Assembly: GCA_046727955.1 (NCBI GenBank)
Contig: JBKPDO010000071.1
Span: 1 to 6,823 of the forward strand
DNA from: DASVXQ01 sp046727955
GTDB taxonomy: Bacteria > Actinomycetota > CALGFH01
Length of the DNA: 6,823 nt
Direction of reading: 5' to 3'
The first letter of the stretch is position 1. The number at the start of each line of letters is the position of its first letter. Both the position numbers and the translations under genes were made by a program. The notes below the pieces were generated by a model. It did not search any database and had not been told where the DNA came from. It worked only from the letters and a program-made list of their open reading frames with translations. This document shows positions 1-5,556 of this stretch, piece after piece.

Positions 1-2
1 GC

Positions 3-209
3 CTGCCGCTGCGGCGGCTGCCGCCGCTGGGGGTCCCGGCGCCGACCTCGGCCCGGCCAGGGGCCTCGCTGCTCAAGCGGCTCGTCCGCCGCGCGACCGC
101 CTGGCAGGTCGACCCCCTGGTCACGCAGGTGAACGCGCTCAGGGAGGTCACCATCCAGGCGCTCGAGCGCGCCGGCCAGCAGGACCGCGAGCGACCCGGG
201 GGACCATGA
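3..209 (+). CDS. C-terminal end of an unrecognised protein (5' end outside window)
   Basis: An open frame enters from the left edge and stops at TGA 207-209, giving 68 visible residues. The tail has a basic stretch (SLLKRLVRR, about residues 23-31) and then an amphipathic segment, TAWQVDPLVTQVNALREV, that ends near an Ala/Glu/Arg helix. I have seen similar basic plus W-Q-V-D-P-L-V segments in proteins encoded beside glycosyltransferases and methyltransferases of bacterial glycan clusters, but this is memory of a pattern and gives no function. The stop overlaps the next start in an ATGA, so the two are translationally coupled and in one operon. G/C at third positions is strong, which supports coding. 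No catalytic motif can be seen in the part present. Confidence 0.6.
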   Translation: MPLRRLPPLGVPAPTSARPGASLLKRLVRRATAWQVDPLVTQVNALREVTIQALERAGQQDRERPGGP

Positions 210-1345
210 ACCTTCGCGAGCTTGCTCGTAACTGGCACGAGTTCGGCCAGCGCGACGCGATGTGGTCGATCCTGACCATCCCGGGCACCCGCGGCAACCG
301 CTGGAAGCGGCGCGCGTTCTTCCGCACCGGCGGCGAGGAGGTGGCCCAGCTGATGGGCTATCTGGCCAGTCTCGGCGCGCCGGCGCGGAGCGGGCGGGCG
401 CTCGACTTCGGCTGCGGCGTCGGCCGGGTGACCCAGGCGCTCGCGCGCCACTTCGACCGGGTCGACGGCGTCGACATCGCGCCCTCCATGATCGCTCAGG
501 CGCGCCGGCTGAACCGCCACGGTGACCGCTGTGTCTACCACGTCAACGATCGGCCCGACCTGGCGATCTTCCCAGACGGCCGCTTCGACCTCGTCTACTC
601 GGTGTACGTCCTGCAGCACATGGAGCCCCGCTACAGCCGTGGCTACGTCGCCGAGTTCGTGCGCCTGCTCGCTCCTGGAGGCATCGCTGTGTTCCAGTTG
701 CCGACCGAGCAGCGTCGCGGCCGGTCGGACCCGTTGCCGGCGGAGGCGTTCCGCAGCGAGCTGACGCTGGAGAGGGCGCCTCGACGGCTGGCCCCGGGCA
801 GCACTGGGACCGTGCGGGTCTGGGTGCGCAACACCAGCCCCCGGACGTGGCCAATGCGCGGGGACGACGGCTGGTACCAGGTGAGCGTCGGCGGGCGGTG
901 GCGGGCCGGCGGCGGCGAGCTCGCGGGCACCGAGTCACGCGCCGCGCTGCCGGCCGACCTGGGCCCCGGCGACGAGCGAGTCATCGATCTCGAGGTGGTG
1001 GCGCCGGGCCGGCCGAGCGCCTATGTGCTCGAAGTGGACCTGGTGCAGGAGGGCGTCGCCTGGTTCCAGGACCATGGCGCCGCTCCGGCGCGGGCCAAGG
1101 TCCTGGTGGCCGCTCCGAGACTGGCCGTGTGGTCGCGGGCGGCGCGGGCGGTCGGGTCGGCCGACCCTGCCTCGCCCGCGCGCGAGCCGACCATGGAGAT
1201 GCACAATGTCTCGCGGGCCGAGGTGCTGAGCTGGGTGGAGGCTGCGGGCGGGCGGGTCGTCGACGTCGGCGAGATCCTCTCGGCCGGACGCGAGTTCCTT
1301 CTGCGAGACTGGGACAGCGCCCTGTACGCGGTCTCCCGCCGATGA
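206..1345 (+). CDS. Class I SAM-dependent methyltransferase interrupted by an Ig-like (NBR1/FW-type) domain
   Basis: 379 residues, cytoplasmic by appearance. Residues about 40-166 are a Rossmann-type methyltransferase: the SAM-binding motif I ALDFGCGVGR is at 65-74, the acidic end of strand 2 (GVDIA) has D90, the FDLVYSVYVLQHM strand is at 127-139 and LLAPGGIAVFQLP at 154-166. The fold is then broken by an Ig-like beta domain, about 184-302, with conserved tryptophans (W206, W215, W223, W232, W286), the NTSPRTWP turn, PADLGPGD and a GVAWFQDHG end. The remaining methyltransferase strand and helix (MHNVSRAEVLSWVEAAGG to LYAVSRR) resume at 330-379. Family knowledge: such enzymes methylate sugars or other small acceptors in glycan clusters; the acceptor is unknown here. 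The start overlaps the previous stop (ATGA). The Ig-like part could bind carbohydrate or protein, which is inference. Confidence 0.85.
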   Translation: MNLRELARNWHEFGQRDAMWSILTIPGTRGNRWKRRAFFRTGGEEVAQLMGYLASLGAPARSGRALDFGCGVGRVTQALARHFDRVDGVDIAPSMIAQARRLNRHGDRCVYHVNDRPDLAIFPDGRFDLVYSVYVLQHMEPRYSRGYVAEFVRLLAPGGIAVFQLPTEQRRGRSDPLPAEAFRSELTLERAPRRLAPGSTGTVRVWVRNTSPRTWPMRGDDGWYQVSVGGRWRAGGGELAGTESRAALPADLGPGDERVIDLEVVAPGRPSAYVLEVDLVQEGVAWFQDHGAAPARAKVLVAAPRLAVWSRAARAVGSADPASPAREPTMEMHNVSRAEVLSWVEAAGGRVVDVGEILSAGREFLLRDWDSALYAVSRR

Positions 1346-1358
1346 GAGGAGCAGATTC

Positions 1359-2699
1359 TTGGGGTCGACCATGAGCTCACCCACAGCGATCGTGCGTCGC
1401 AAGGTCCGGACGCTTCCCAGGCGCCTGCCGGGATCCCGTGATCGGCGGTTCCTCGCAGGCGCCTACCGTCGTCTACTCAGGCGCAGGCCAGACCGCGACG
1501 GTATGCGCTTCTACATGGGGATGCTGCTCGCTGGCTCGCAACGCAGCGAGGTGCTGCTCAGCATCGTGCGGTCGGACGAGTACCTCGACCGCGCCGCCGC
1601 CCAGGTGGACCTGCAGCCCGAGGCATCCGACGAGGTCTTCCTGGCGGGCCTGTACTCCGGTCTGCTGAGGCGCGACATCGACCCGGAGGCGCTGCGCTAC
1701 TACGGACAGATGCTGAAGGAGGGGGTCGATCGCGGTGGCGTCGTCCGCACGCTGCTGGACTCGGACGAGCACGTCAACCGCGTGACCGCCGAGCTGTACC
1801 ACCTACCGAACCTGCGCCGGAGGTGGCCCGACCGCTACGTCGAGGCGCGCAGCGGGGCGGGTGGGAGCGTGCCGGCGTTCCACGCTTCGACACCGGACTG
1901 GTTCGACCGGCTCGAGGCGGCGATCCTGTCGAATAACTACTACGACAAGCCCGGTATCTGGGAGTTTGACCTCAACCGTGACAAGCGATTGATGGCGGAG
2001 ATCGTCGGCGCGCTCGAGCCGACCTCCGCGCTCGAGATCGGCTGCTCGAACGGCACCGTGCTGCAGTGCCTCCACGAGCGCGGGATCGAGGTGGCTGGGC
2101 TTGACGTCAGCGTATCCGCCGTGGCTCGCGTCCACCCGTCGATCCGCGAGCGGATCCACGTCGGCGACCTGCTGACCACCACGCTTCCCAAGACCTATGA
2201 CGTGGTCTTTGGGCTGGACGTCTTCGAGCATCTCAACCCCAACAAGATGGCTGCATACCTTGGCCGAGTCCGGGCGCTGACCAGCCCGGGGGGGTTCGTG
2301 TTCACCAACCTCCCGGCGTTCGGCGACGACCCGGTGTTCGGCACGGTCTTCCCGATGGACCTGGAGGCGTGGGACCACGATGCGGTCGTGGGGCGGCCGT
2401 TCTCGCTGTTGCCGGTCGACGACGAGGGCTATCCCTTCCACGGTCATCTGGTGTGGGCGGACAGTGCCTGGTGGGTGCGACATTTCGAGAGCGCCGGGCT
2501 GCAGCGCGAGCCCGCGGTCGAGCGCGGGCTGCACCAGCGCTACAACGAGTACATGCGGCGGAACTCGCCGGCGCGGCGCTCGTTTTACGTCTTCTCCCGC
2601 GACGGCGACGCCGGTGCTATCTCAGCTCTGGCGGAGCGGATCCGTCGTACCGGCTCTGTCATTCTCGATCAGGAGTGGGATCGGGCACCCTCGAGCTGA
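1359..2699 (+). CDS. Tandem DUF4214-like repeats fused to a SAM-dependent methyltransferase
   Basis: 446 residues from a TTG start. GAGAGGAG (1344-1351), which overlaps the previous stop, lies 7 nt before TTG 1359 but 19 nt before the in-frame ATG at 1371, so TTG is preferred; ATG would give 442 residues. Two similar helical repeats sit at about 30-79 (FLAGAYRRLLRRRPD, then LLSIVRSDEYLDR) and 93-143 (FLAGLYSGLLRRDID, then VVRTLLDSDEHVNR), the DUF4214 pattern. The methyltransferase follows at about 205-415: motif I SALEIGCSNGTV 223-234, acidic D249 in AGLDVS, DVVFGLDVFEHL 281-292 and SPGGFVFTNLP 309-319. Family knowledge: DUF4214 units occur in surface-glycan and exported proteins; methyltransferases of this shape modify glycan or lipid-linked acceptors. 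It is the last gene of the operon. Substrate unknown; the enzyme class is secure. Confidence 0.85.
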   Translation: MGSTMSSPTAIVRRKVRTLPRRLPGSRDRRFLAGAYRRLLRRRPDRDGMRFYMGMLLAGSQRSEVLLSIVRSDEYLDRAAAQVDLQPEASDEVFLAGLYSGLLRRDIDPEALRYYGQMLKEGVDRGGVVRTLLDSDEHVNRVTAELYHLPNLRRRWPDRYVEARSGAGGSVPAFHASTPDWFDRLEAAILSNNYYDKPGIWEFDLNRDKRLMAEIVGALEPTSALEIGCSNGTVLQCLHERGIEVAGLDVSVSAVARVHPSIRERIHVGDLLTTTLPKTYDVVFGLDVFEHLNPNKMAAYLGRVRALTSPGGFVFTNLPAFGDDPVFGTVFPMDLEAWDHDAVVGRPFSLLPVDDEGYPFHGHLVWADSAWWVRHFESAGLQREPAVERGLHQRYNEYMRRNSPARRSFYVFSRDGDAGAISALAERIRRTGSVILDQEWDRAPSS

Positions 2700-2874
2700 G
2701 CCCTACCCAGGGCCAGGCTTCCAGCCGATCAACCGCACCAACAACTTCCGTCGAGTGCTGGGCCAACAACCCCTGCCGCGGCAGCTACCGGCGCAGACCA
2801 CACGGAACACAGCGGGGCGTTCAACCGGGCGTCCCGCGCCTCTGAGCCCGGCGCGCCGCCCCGCACCGCCCGGC
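2700..2874. other. Convergent intergenic gap
   Basis: This stretch lies between the plus-strand methyltransferase operon and the minus-strand zinc-ribbon gene. I find no tRNA shape, no SD-led start and no conserved protein; reading frames across it are low-complexity shadows. The only structure is the hairpin at its right edge. Confidence 0.5.
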
Positions 2875-2877
2875 TCA
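2843..2877. terminator. GC-rich hairpin between convergent genes, possible bidirectional terminator
   Basis: TGAGCC (2843-2848) pairs with GGCTCA (2872-2877). After one C/C mismatch the stem continues with four more G/C pairs (GGCG with CGCC). The right arm contains the stop codon of the minus-strand gene. There is no T tract on either side, so intrinsic termination is uncertain; a U-less hairpin of this sort is common in high-GC actinomycetes. The position between two converging genes is the main support. Confidence 0.35.
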
Positions 2878-4005
2878 GGAGCGGGGATGGTCGGGATGGG
2901 CCTGGTCGAGGCGCTCCAGCACGGGGCGCACGGCGGCGGTGCCGAAAAGCTCCCAGATCCAGGCGAGCTCCTCGTCGCTGGGGTCGTGGTCGGTGAGCCG
3001 GGCAGCACGGTCGGCGGCGTGCTCCAGGCGCACCTCCAGACCGGCGAAGCGACCGAGGGCGCCCTCGAGTTCGGCGACGTACAGCTCGACCTGCTCCACG
3101 GCCGCGGCCAGCTCCTGCGAGAGGGCCAGGTCGGCCAGCATGGTGCAGCCGACCAGCCTGGCCGCCGCGACGCCAGGGCCGCTCACCGTACCCCCGCCCC
3201 CCTCCCGGCCCTGACCCCGCCGGGGGTGGAAAGCGCCATGGCGCCGGTGCCGGTCCTGCCTGCGCGCCTCCAGGACGCCGACCACCTGCGCGTACAGCGC
3301 CTGGGCGTGGACGCACGGGGACGGCGCGCCGCACGGGCAGGACACGCGCGTCACCCAGCGGCCGACCGAGCGCAGGTCGGCCCAGTGCTCGGCCAGACCC
3401 AGCGGGTAGGGGTCGGACCGGTCGCCGCCGACCAGTAGCACGTGATGACCGGCGACCCGGCCGCGCACGTAGACGGGCCGGCGGTCGCGGCGCAGGCGCA
3501 TGGACTCCACGAAGCCGCGCAGCGCTGCGCTCTGGGTGTTGCCCGCCACGTCGCGCCACACCTCGGTGCCGGGCGGGGTGGGGTAGCCGAACACCAGCGG
3601 GATGGCGATGCCGACGAGCTCGTGCGCGGCCTGGGTGACGCGGCGGAGCTGGAGCACGACCGCGGCCGAGCGCGGGCGGCGGCTGCCGTGCTCGTTCCAG
3701 TGGCGGCAGAAGGCGCAGCGCCAGGCGTGGACCGGGCCCACGTCGACCGCCGGCCAGCGGCAGACCTCGCAGGTGGGGTAGCGCATCGCCCGGTCGGGCA
3801 CGCCGGGGACGATCGGGCAGCCGGCGCAGACGTGGCCCCGGTCCCGGCCGAGGTGGGCGAAGAGAGCGACGAGACCCCGCGCGAGGGCGCGGTCGGGGAT
3901 CCCTGGTAGGGCAGAGCGCGGCCTGCGAGCCTCGCAACGGAGGAGGGAGGAGACGGCAGGCTTGCGCCGGGTAGGGCCATTCGGGATAGGCTGAGCGGTG
4001 GGCAT
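2875..4005 (-). CDS. Unrecognised cysteine-rich protein with zinc-ribbon-like and SWIM-like motifs
   Basis: 376 residues. The ATG at 4005 is chosen because GAGGAG (4015-4020) sits 9 nt upstream and a good promoter lies further up; the frame is open for 84 more codons, but that part is a shadow of the divergent gene. C60-x2-C63, C79-x2-C82 and C97-x2-C100 lie in a region with TCEVC and RCAFCRHWNEHG, which looks like one or two zinc ribbons. Around 223-233 is CPCGAPSPCVH followed by AQALYA, the C-x-C...C-x-H order of a SWIM zinc finger, with a short internal spacing of 5. The region 270-345 is helical and could form a coiled coil (EQVELYVAELEGALGRF). The end DEELAWIWELFG is acidic. Family knowledge: SWIM motifs occur in DNA- and protein-binding contexts. 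I recognise no family. Function unknown; nucleic-acid binding is inference. Confidence 0.7.
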   Translation of the reverse strand: MPTAQPIPNGPTRRKPAVSSLLRCEARRPRSALPGIPDRALARGLVALFAHLGRDRGHVCAGCPIVPGVPDRAMRYPTCEVCRWPAVDVGPVHAWRCAFCRHWNEHGSRRPRSAAVVLQLRRVTQAAHELVGIAIPLVFGYPTPPGTEVWRDVAGNTQSAALRGFVESMRLRRDRRPVYVRGRVAGHHVLLVGGDRSDPYPLGLAEHWADLRSVGRWVTRVSCPCGAPSPCVHAQALYAQVVGVLEARRQDRHRRHGAFHPRRGQGREGGGGTVSGPGVAAARLVGCTMLADLALSQELAAAVEQVELYVAELEGALGRFAGLEVRLEHAADRAARLTDHDPSDEELAWIWELFGTAAVRPVLERLDQAHPDHPRS

Positions 4006-4014
4006 GAGGGTCTT

Positions 4015-4020
4015 CTCCTC
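4015..4020 (-). promoter_or_regulatory. Ribosome binding site that fixes the start of the zinc-ribbon gene
   Basis: GAGGAG on the minus strand, 9 nt before ATG 4005. The longer open frame has no comparable site, so this decides the start. Confidence 0.65.
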
Positions 4021-4078
4021 GTGTCCCGGGCCCGGGGCGCTTGCACGCCGCCGGGCCTCTTCTCTTGGTTGTGCAGGC

Positions 4079-4107
4079 ATGCTATCCTGCCGCCCGCAAG
4101 TTGTCAA
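4079..4107 (-). promoter_or_regulatory. Sigma70-type promoter of the zinc-ribbon gene
   Basis: On the minus strand a perfect -35 TTGACA (4102-4107) is followed by exactly 17 nt and TAGCAT (4079-4084), which matches TATAAT at four positions. The predicted start is near 4072, giving a 5' leader of about 67 nt to the ATG at 4005. In a background this GC-rich a perfect -35 at ideal spacing is unlikely by chance. Its -10 overlaps the -10 of the divergent promoter by two bases. Confidence 0.7.
4080..4088 (+). promoter_or_regulatory. Extended -10 element for the HTH/RNA methyltransferase operon
   Basis: TGCTATCCT reads as TG-N-TATCCT, an extended -10 with four of six consensus bases. No good -35 is seen at 16-18 nt; the best is a weak TTCTCT at 4060-4065. 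The start would be near 4095, about 56 nt before the HTH gene. The element shares bases with the minus-strand -10. Confidence 0.4.
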
Positions 4108-4150
4108 AAGAGGATACCGGTGGAAATTCGGGGAGCAGGCAAGGGGAGAG

Positions 4151-4360
4151 ATGACAGAGCGCGAGCGGGAGGGCGACGAGCTGCTGACCGAGCAGGAGCT
4201 GGCCGACCTCCTCAAGGTCTCCGTGCGGACGGTACGCCGCTGGCGCGCCGAGACCACGGGCCCGCCGGTGGTCTGGGCCGGCTCGCACCGGCCGCGCTAC
4301 TGGCGCAGCCAGGTGGTCCGATGGCTGGAGCGCGGCGGCCGCGAGCCACGGCCAAGCTGA
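4151..4360 (+). CDS. Small excisionase-type helix-turn-helix DNA-binding protein
   Basis: 69 residues. ATG 4151 is chosen: AGGGG lies 4 nt upstream, and the recognisable domain begins right after it; the in-frame ATG at 4079 lies inside the promoter. LLTEQELADLLKVS (11-24), VRTVRRWRAETTGPPVV (25-41) and RYWRSQVVRWLE (49-60) are the helix-turn-helix and wing pattern of MerR/excisionase-like HTH_17 domains. The usual family pattern is a first helix, a recognition helix ending in WR, a TGPP turn and a final W-L-E helix, all present. Family knowledge: such proteins act as excisionases or small transcription factors. No integrase is visible here, so a regulatory role is more likely. Its last 40 bases overlap the next gene, and it sits on a bidirectional promoter it may control. 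Role inferred. Confidence 0.8.
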   Translation: MTEREREGDELLTEQELADLLKVSVRTVRRWRAETTGPPVVWAGSHRPRYWRSQVVRWLERGGREPRPS

Positions 4361-5448
4361 TCGAATGTGAGGTGCTGCCTGGGCTGGAGCCGTTCTGCGC
4401 CGCCGAGGTACGGCGCGTGCTCGGCCGACAGGCGGATCTGGCGCGGAGCGTGACGCCCGGTGCGGTGCGTTTCGCCTGGTCCGGTCCGCTGCGGCAACTG
4501 CTCGGCCTGCGTACCGCGGTGGCCGCCTACCTGCTCGACAGCGTGCCCGGCCGCCGGCCCAGCGCGCTGCTCGGCGACACCACCCTGTTCGACCGGGTCG
4601 AGACCGTCCGGGGGCTGCACCCGCTCGGCTCCTTCTCCTCGTTTCGTCTGAGCGTCCCAGGCGGGGACTCCGCCGCGCTGCGGAGGCTCCGTCACGAGCT
4701 CAGCGTGCGCACCGGCCTGCGGGACGACCCCGACGACGGCGAGCTGTACCTGCGGATCCGGCGCTCCGCCGGCGTGGGCGGCTGGGACCTGCTCACCCGG
4801 CTCTCGCCGCGTCCGCTGTCGGCCAGGGCGTGGCGCGCGGTCAACGTCCCCGGCGCGCTCAACGCCACCATCGCCGCGGCCATGGTCGAGCTGTCGCGCC
4901 CGCGGCCGGCCGACCGAGTGCTCAACCTCATGTGCGGCTCTGGAACGCTGCTGATCGAGCGACTGGCGCGCGGCCGCGCGGCGCTGGCGGCCGGCTGCGA
5001 CATCGACCCCGCCGCGCTGGCGGCCAGTCGCTCCAACCTGGAGGCGGCCGGCCTGGCTGGCTCGGTCGCGCTCGCCCGCATGGACGCGACCGCGCTGGGC
5101 TTCGGTGACGCCGGGTTCGACGTCCTGCTCGCCGACTTCCCCTACGGGCACCGCATGGGCTCGCACCAGGACAACGCCGCCCTGTACCCGGCGGTGCTCG
5201 CCGAGGCCGCGCGGGTGACCAGGCCAGGCGGCGCGCTGCTCGCCGTGACCCACGAGCTCAGGCTGTTCGAGCGCTGCCTCCAGGCCGCGGCGGGGCACTG
5301 GCGCACCGAGCGAGCGGTGCAGGTCTACCAGAAGGGCCACCACCCGGTCGTCTACCTGCTCCGCCGCACGAGCGGCAAGGACAAGGGGAAGGGCCTGGGC
5401 CGTCTCAGAATGGCGACATCTGATCGAGGACACGGGCAGCCAGGCTGA
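4321..5448 (+). CDS. THUMP-type RNA (guanine-N2) methyltransferase, Trm11/TrmN-like
   Basis: 375 residues from ATG 4321, with AGGTGG (4311-4316) 4 nt upstream; the longer frame is a shadow of the HTH gene. The N-terminal part (about 12-150, LIECEVLPGLEPFCAAEV onward) resembles a THUMP-containing region. The catalytic part has PLSARAWRAVNVPGALNAT 165-183, motif I VLNLMCGSGTLLIER 200-214, CDIDPAALAASRSNL 226-240, motif IV LADFPYGHRMGSH 270-282 and THELRLFERCL 310-320. YQKGHHPVVYLLRR 336-349 is a characteristic end. Family knowledge: relatives form N2-methylguanosine in tRNA (position 6 for TrmN), using SAM; some act on rRNA. This copy has N in motif I where D is common and DFPYG in place of NPPYG or DPPYG. 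Residues 350-375 go beyond the usual end and are partly antisense to a HEPN remnant. The substrate is inferred. Confidence 0.85.
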   Translation: MAGARRPRATAKLIECEVLPGLEPFCAAEVRRVLGRQADLARSVTPGAVRFAWSGPLRQLLGLRTAVAAYLLDSVPGRRPSALLGDTTLFDRVETVRGLHPLGSFSSFRLSVPGGDSAALRRLRHELSVRTGLRDDPDDGELYLRIRRSAGVGGWDLLTRLSPRPLSARAWRAVNVPGALNATIAAAMVELSRPRPADRVLNLMCGSGTLLIERLARGRAALAAGCDIDPAALAASRSNLEAAGLAGSVALARMDATALGFGDAGFDVLLADFPYGHRMGSHQDNAALYPAVLAEAARVTRPGGALLAVTHELRLFERCLQAAAGHWRTERAVQVYQKGHHPVVYLLRRTSGKDKGKGLGRLRMATSDRGHGQPG

Positions 5449-5540
5449 GTATCGCTTCCGCCTTGCCCAGCCGGAACGCCCTGCAGTTCGCCGGCAGCCA
5501 GCATCCGCTCGATGGCCGGCCTACCCTGCTCCCATCTCAT
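5405..5540 (-). pseudogene. HEPN toxin-type gene with internal deletion and frameshift
   Basis: From ATG 5540 the minus strand encodes MRWEQGRPAIERMLAAGELQ, the usual N-terminus of actinobacterial HEPN proteins paired with wHTH-nucleotidyltransferases. About 22 codons later, in another frame, it encodes RLGKAEAILSLAARVLDQM then SPF and a TGA at 5405-5407, which looks like their C-terminal helix. The first frame continues only as an unrelated reading. The distance 5540 to 5407 does not keep the frame, so N and C parts cannot form one protein. The junction lies at about 5465-5480. Family knowledge: full HEPN partners are roughly 130-160 residues, so about two thirds is missing, including the part that would carry the R-x(4-6)-H ribonuclease motif; no histidine remains. 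It lies just after the nucleotidyltransferase and overlaps the RNA methyltransferase 3' end by 44 bp. Confidence 0.7.
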
Positions 5541-5556
5541 GACAGTCTCATGACAG
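5535..5556. repeat. Perfect 11-bp tandem duplication at the nucleotidyltransferase/HEPN junction
   Basis: TCTCATGACAG occurs twice without a gap (5535-5545 and 5546-5556). On the minus strand each copy reads CTGTCATGAGA. The upstream copy holds the stop of the nucleotidyltransferase, the downstream copy the ATG of the HEPN remnant. With a single copy the two genes would share ATGA, so the duplication separated an overlapping pair. Confidence 0.85.

Noticed and set aside
1803..2534. 243-codon minus-strand open frame opposite the DUF4214-methyltransferase
   Set aside because: Antisense shadow; the plus-strand frame has all methyltransferase motifs.
2773..2784. 12-bp palindrome CTGCCGCGGCAG in the convergent gap
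   Set aside because: Short G/C palindromes are expected by chance in this composition, and it lies at no start or stop.
2380..3438. 352-codon plus-strand open frame crossing the convergent gap
   Set aside because: It spans two real genes on different strands and has no domain or SD; typical of GC-rich open shadows.
2729..3937. 402-codon minus-strand open frame overlapping the zinc-ribbon gene
   Set aside because: Its product is a low-complexity Arg/Pro/Gly run with no SD or motif; the overlapping frame has ordered CxxC motifs, an SD and a promoter.
4006..4257. 84-codon upstream extension of the zinc-ribbon gene
   Set aside because: It lies antisense to the HTH gene, has Ser/Arg-rich composition, and would put the start upstream of the good promoter and SD.
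4021..4320. 100-codon upstream extension of the RNA methyltransferase
   Set aside because: It overlaps the whole HTH gene in another frame and has Arg/Gly/Ala-rich shadow composition; family similarity begins after ATG 4321.
4297..5433. 378-codon minus-strand open frame opposite the RNA methyltransferase
   Set aside because: Arg/Gly/Gln-rich antisense shadow with no recognisable motif.
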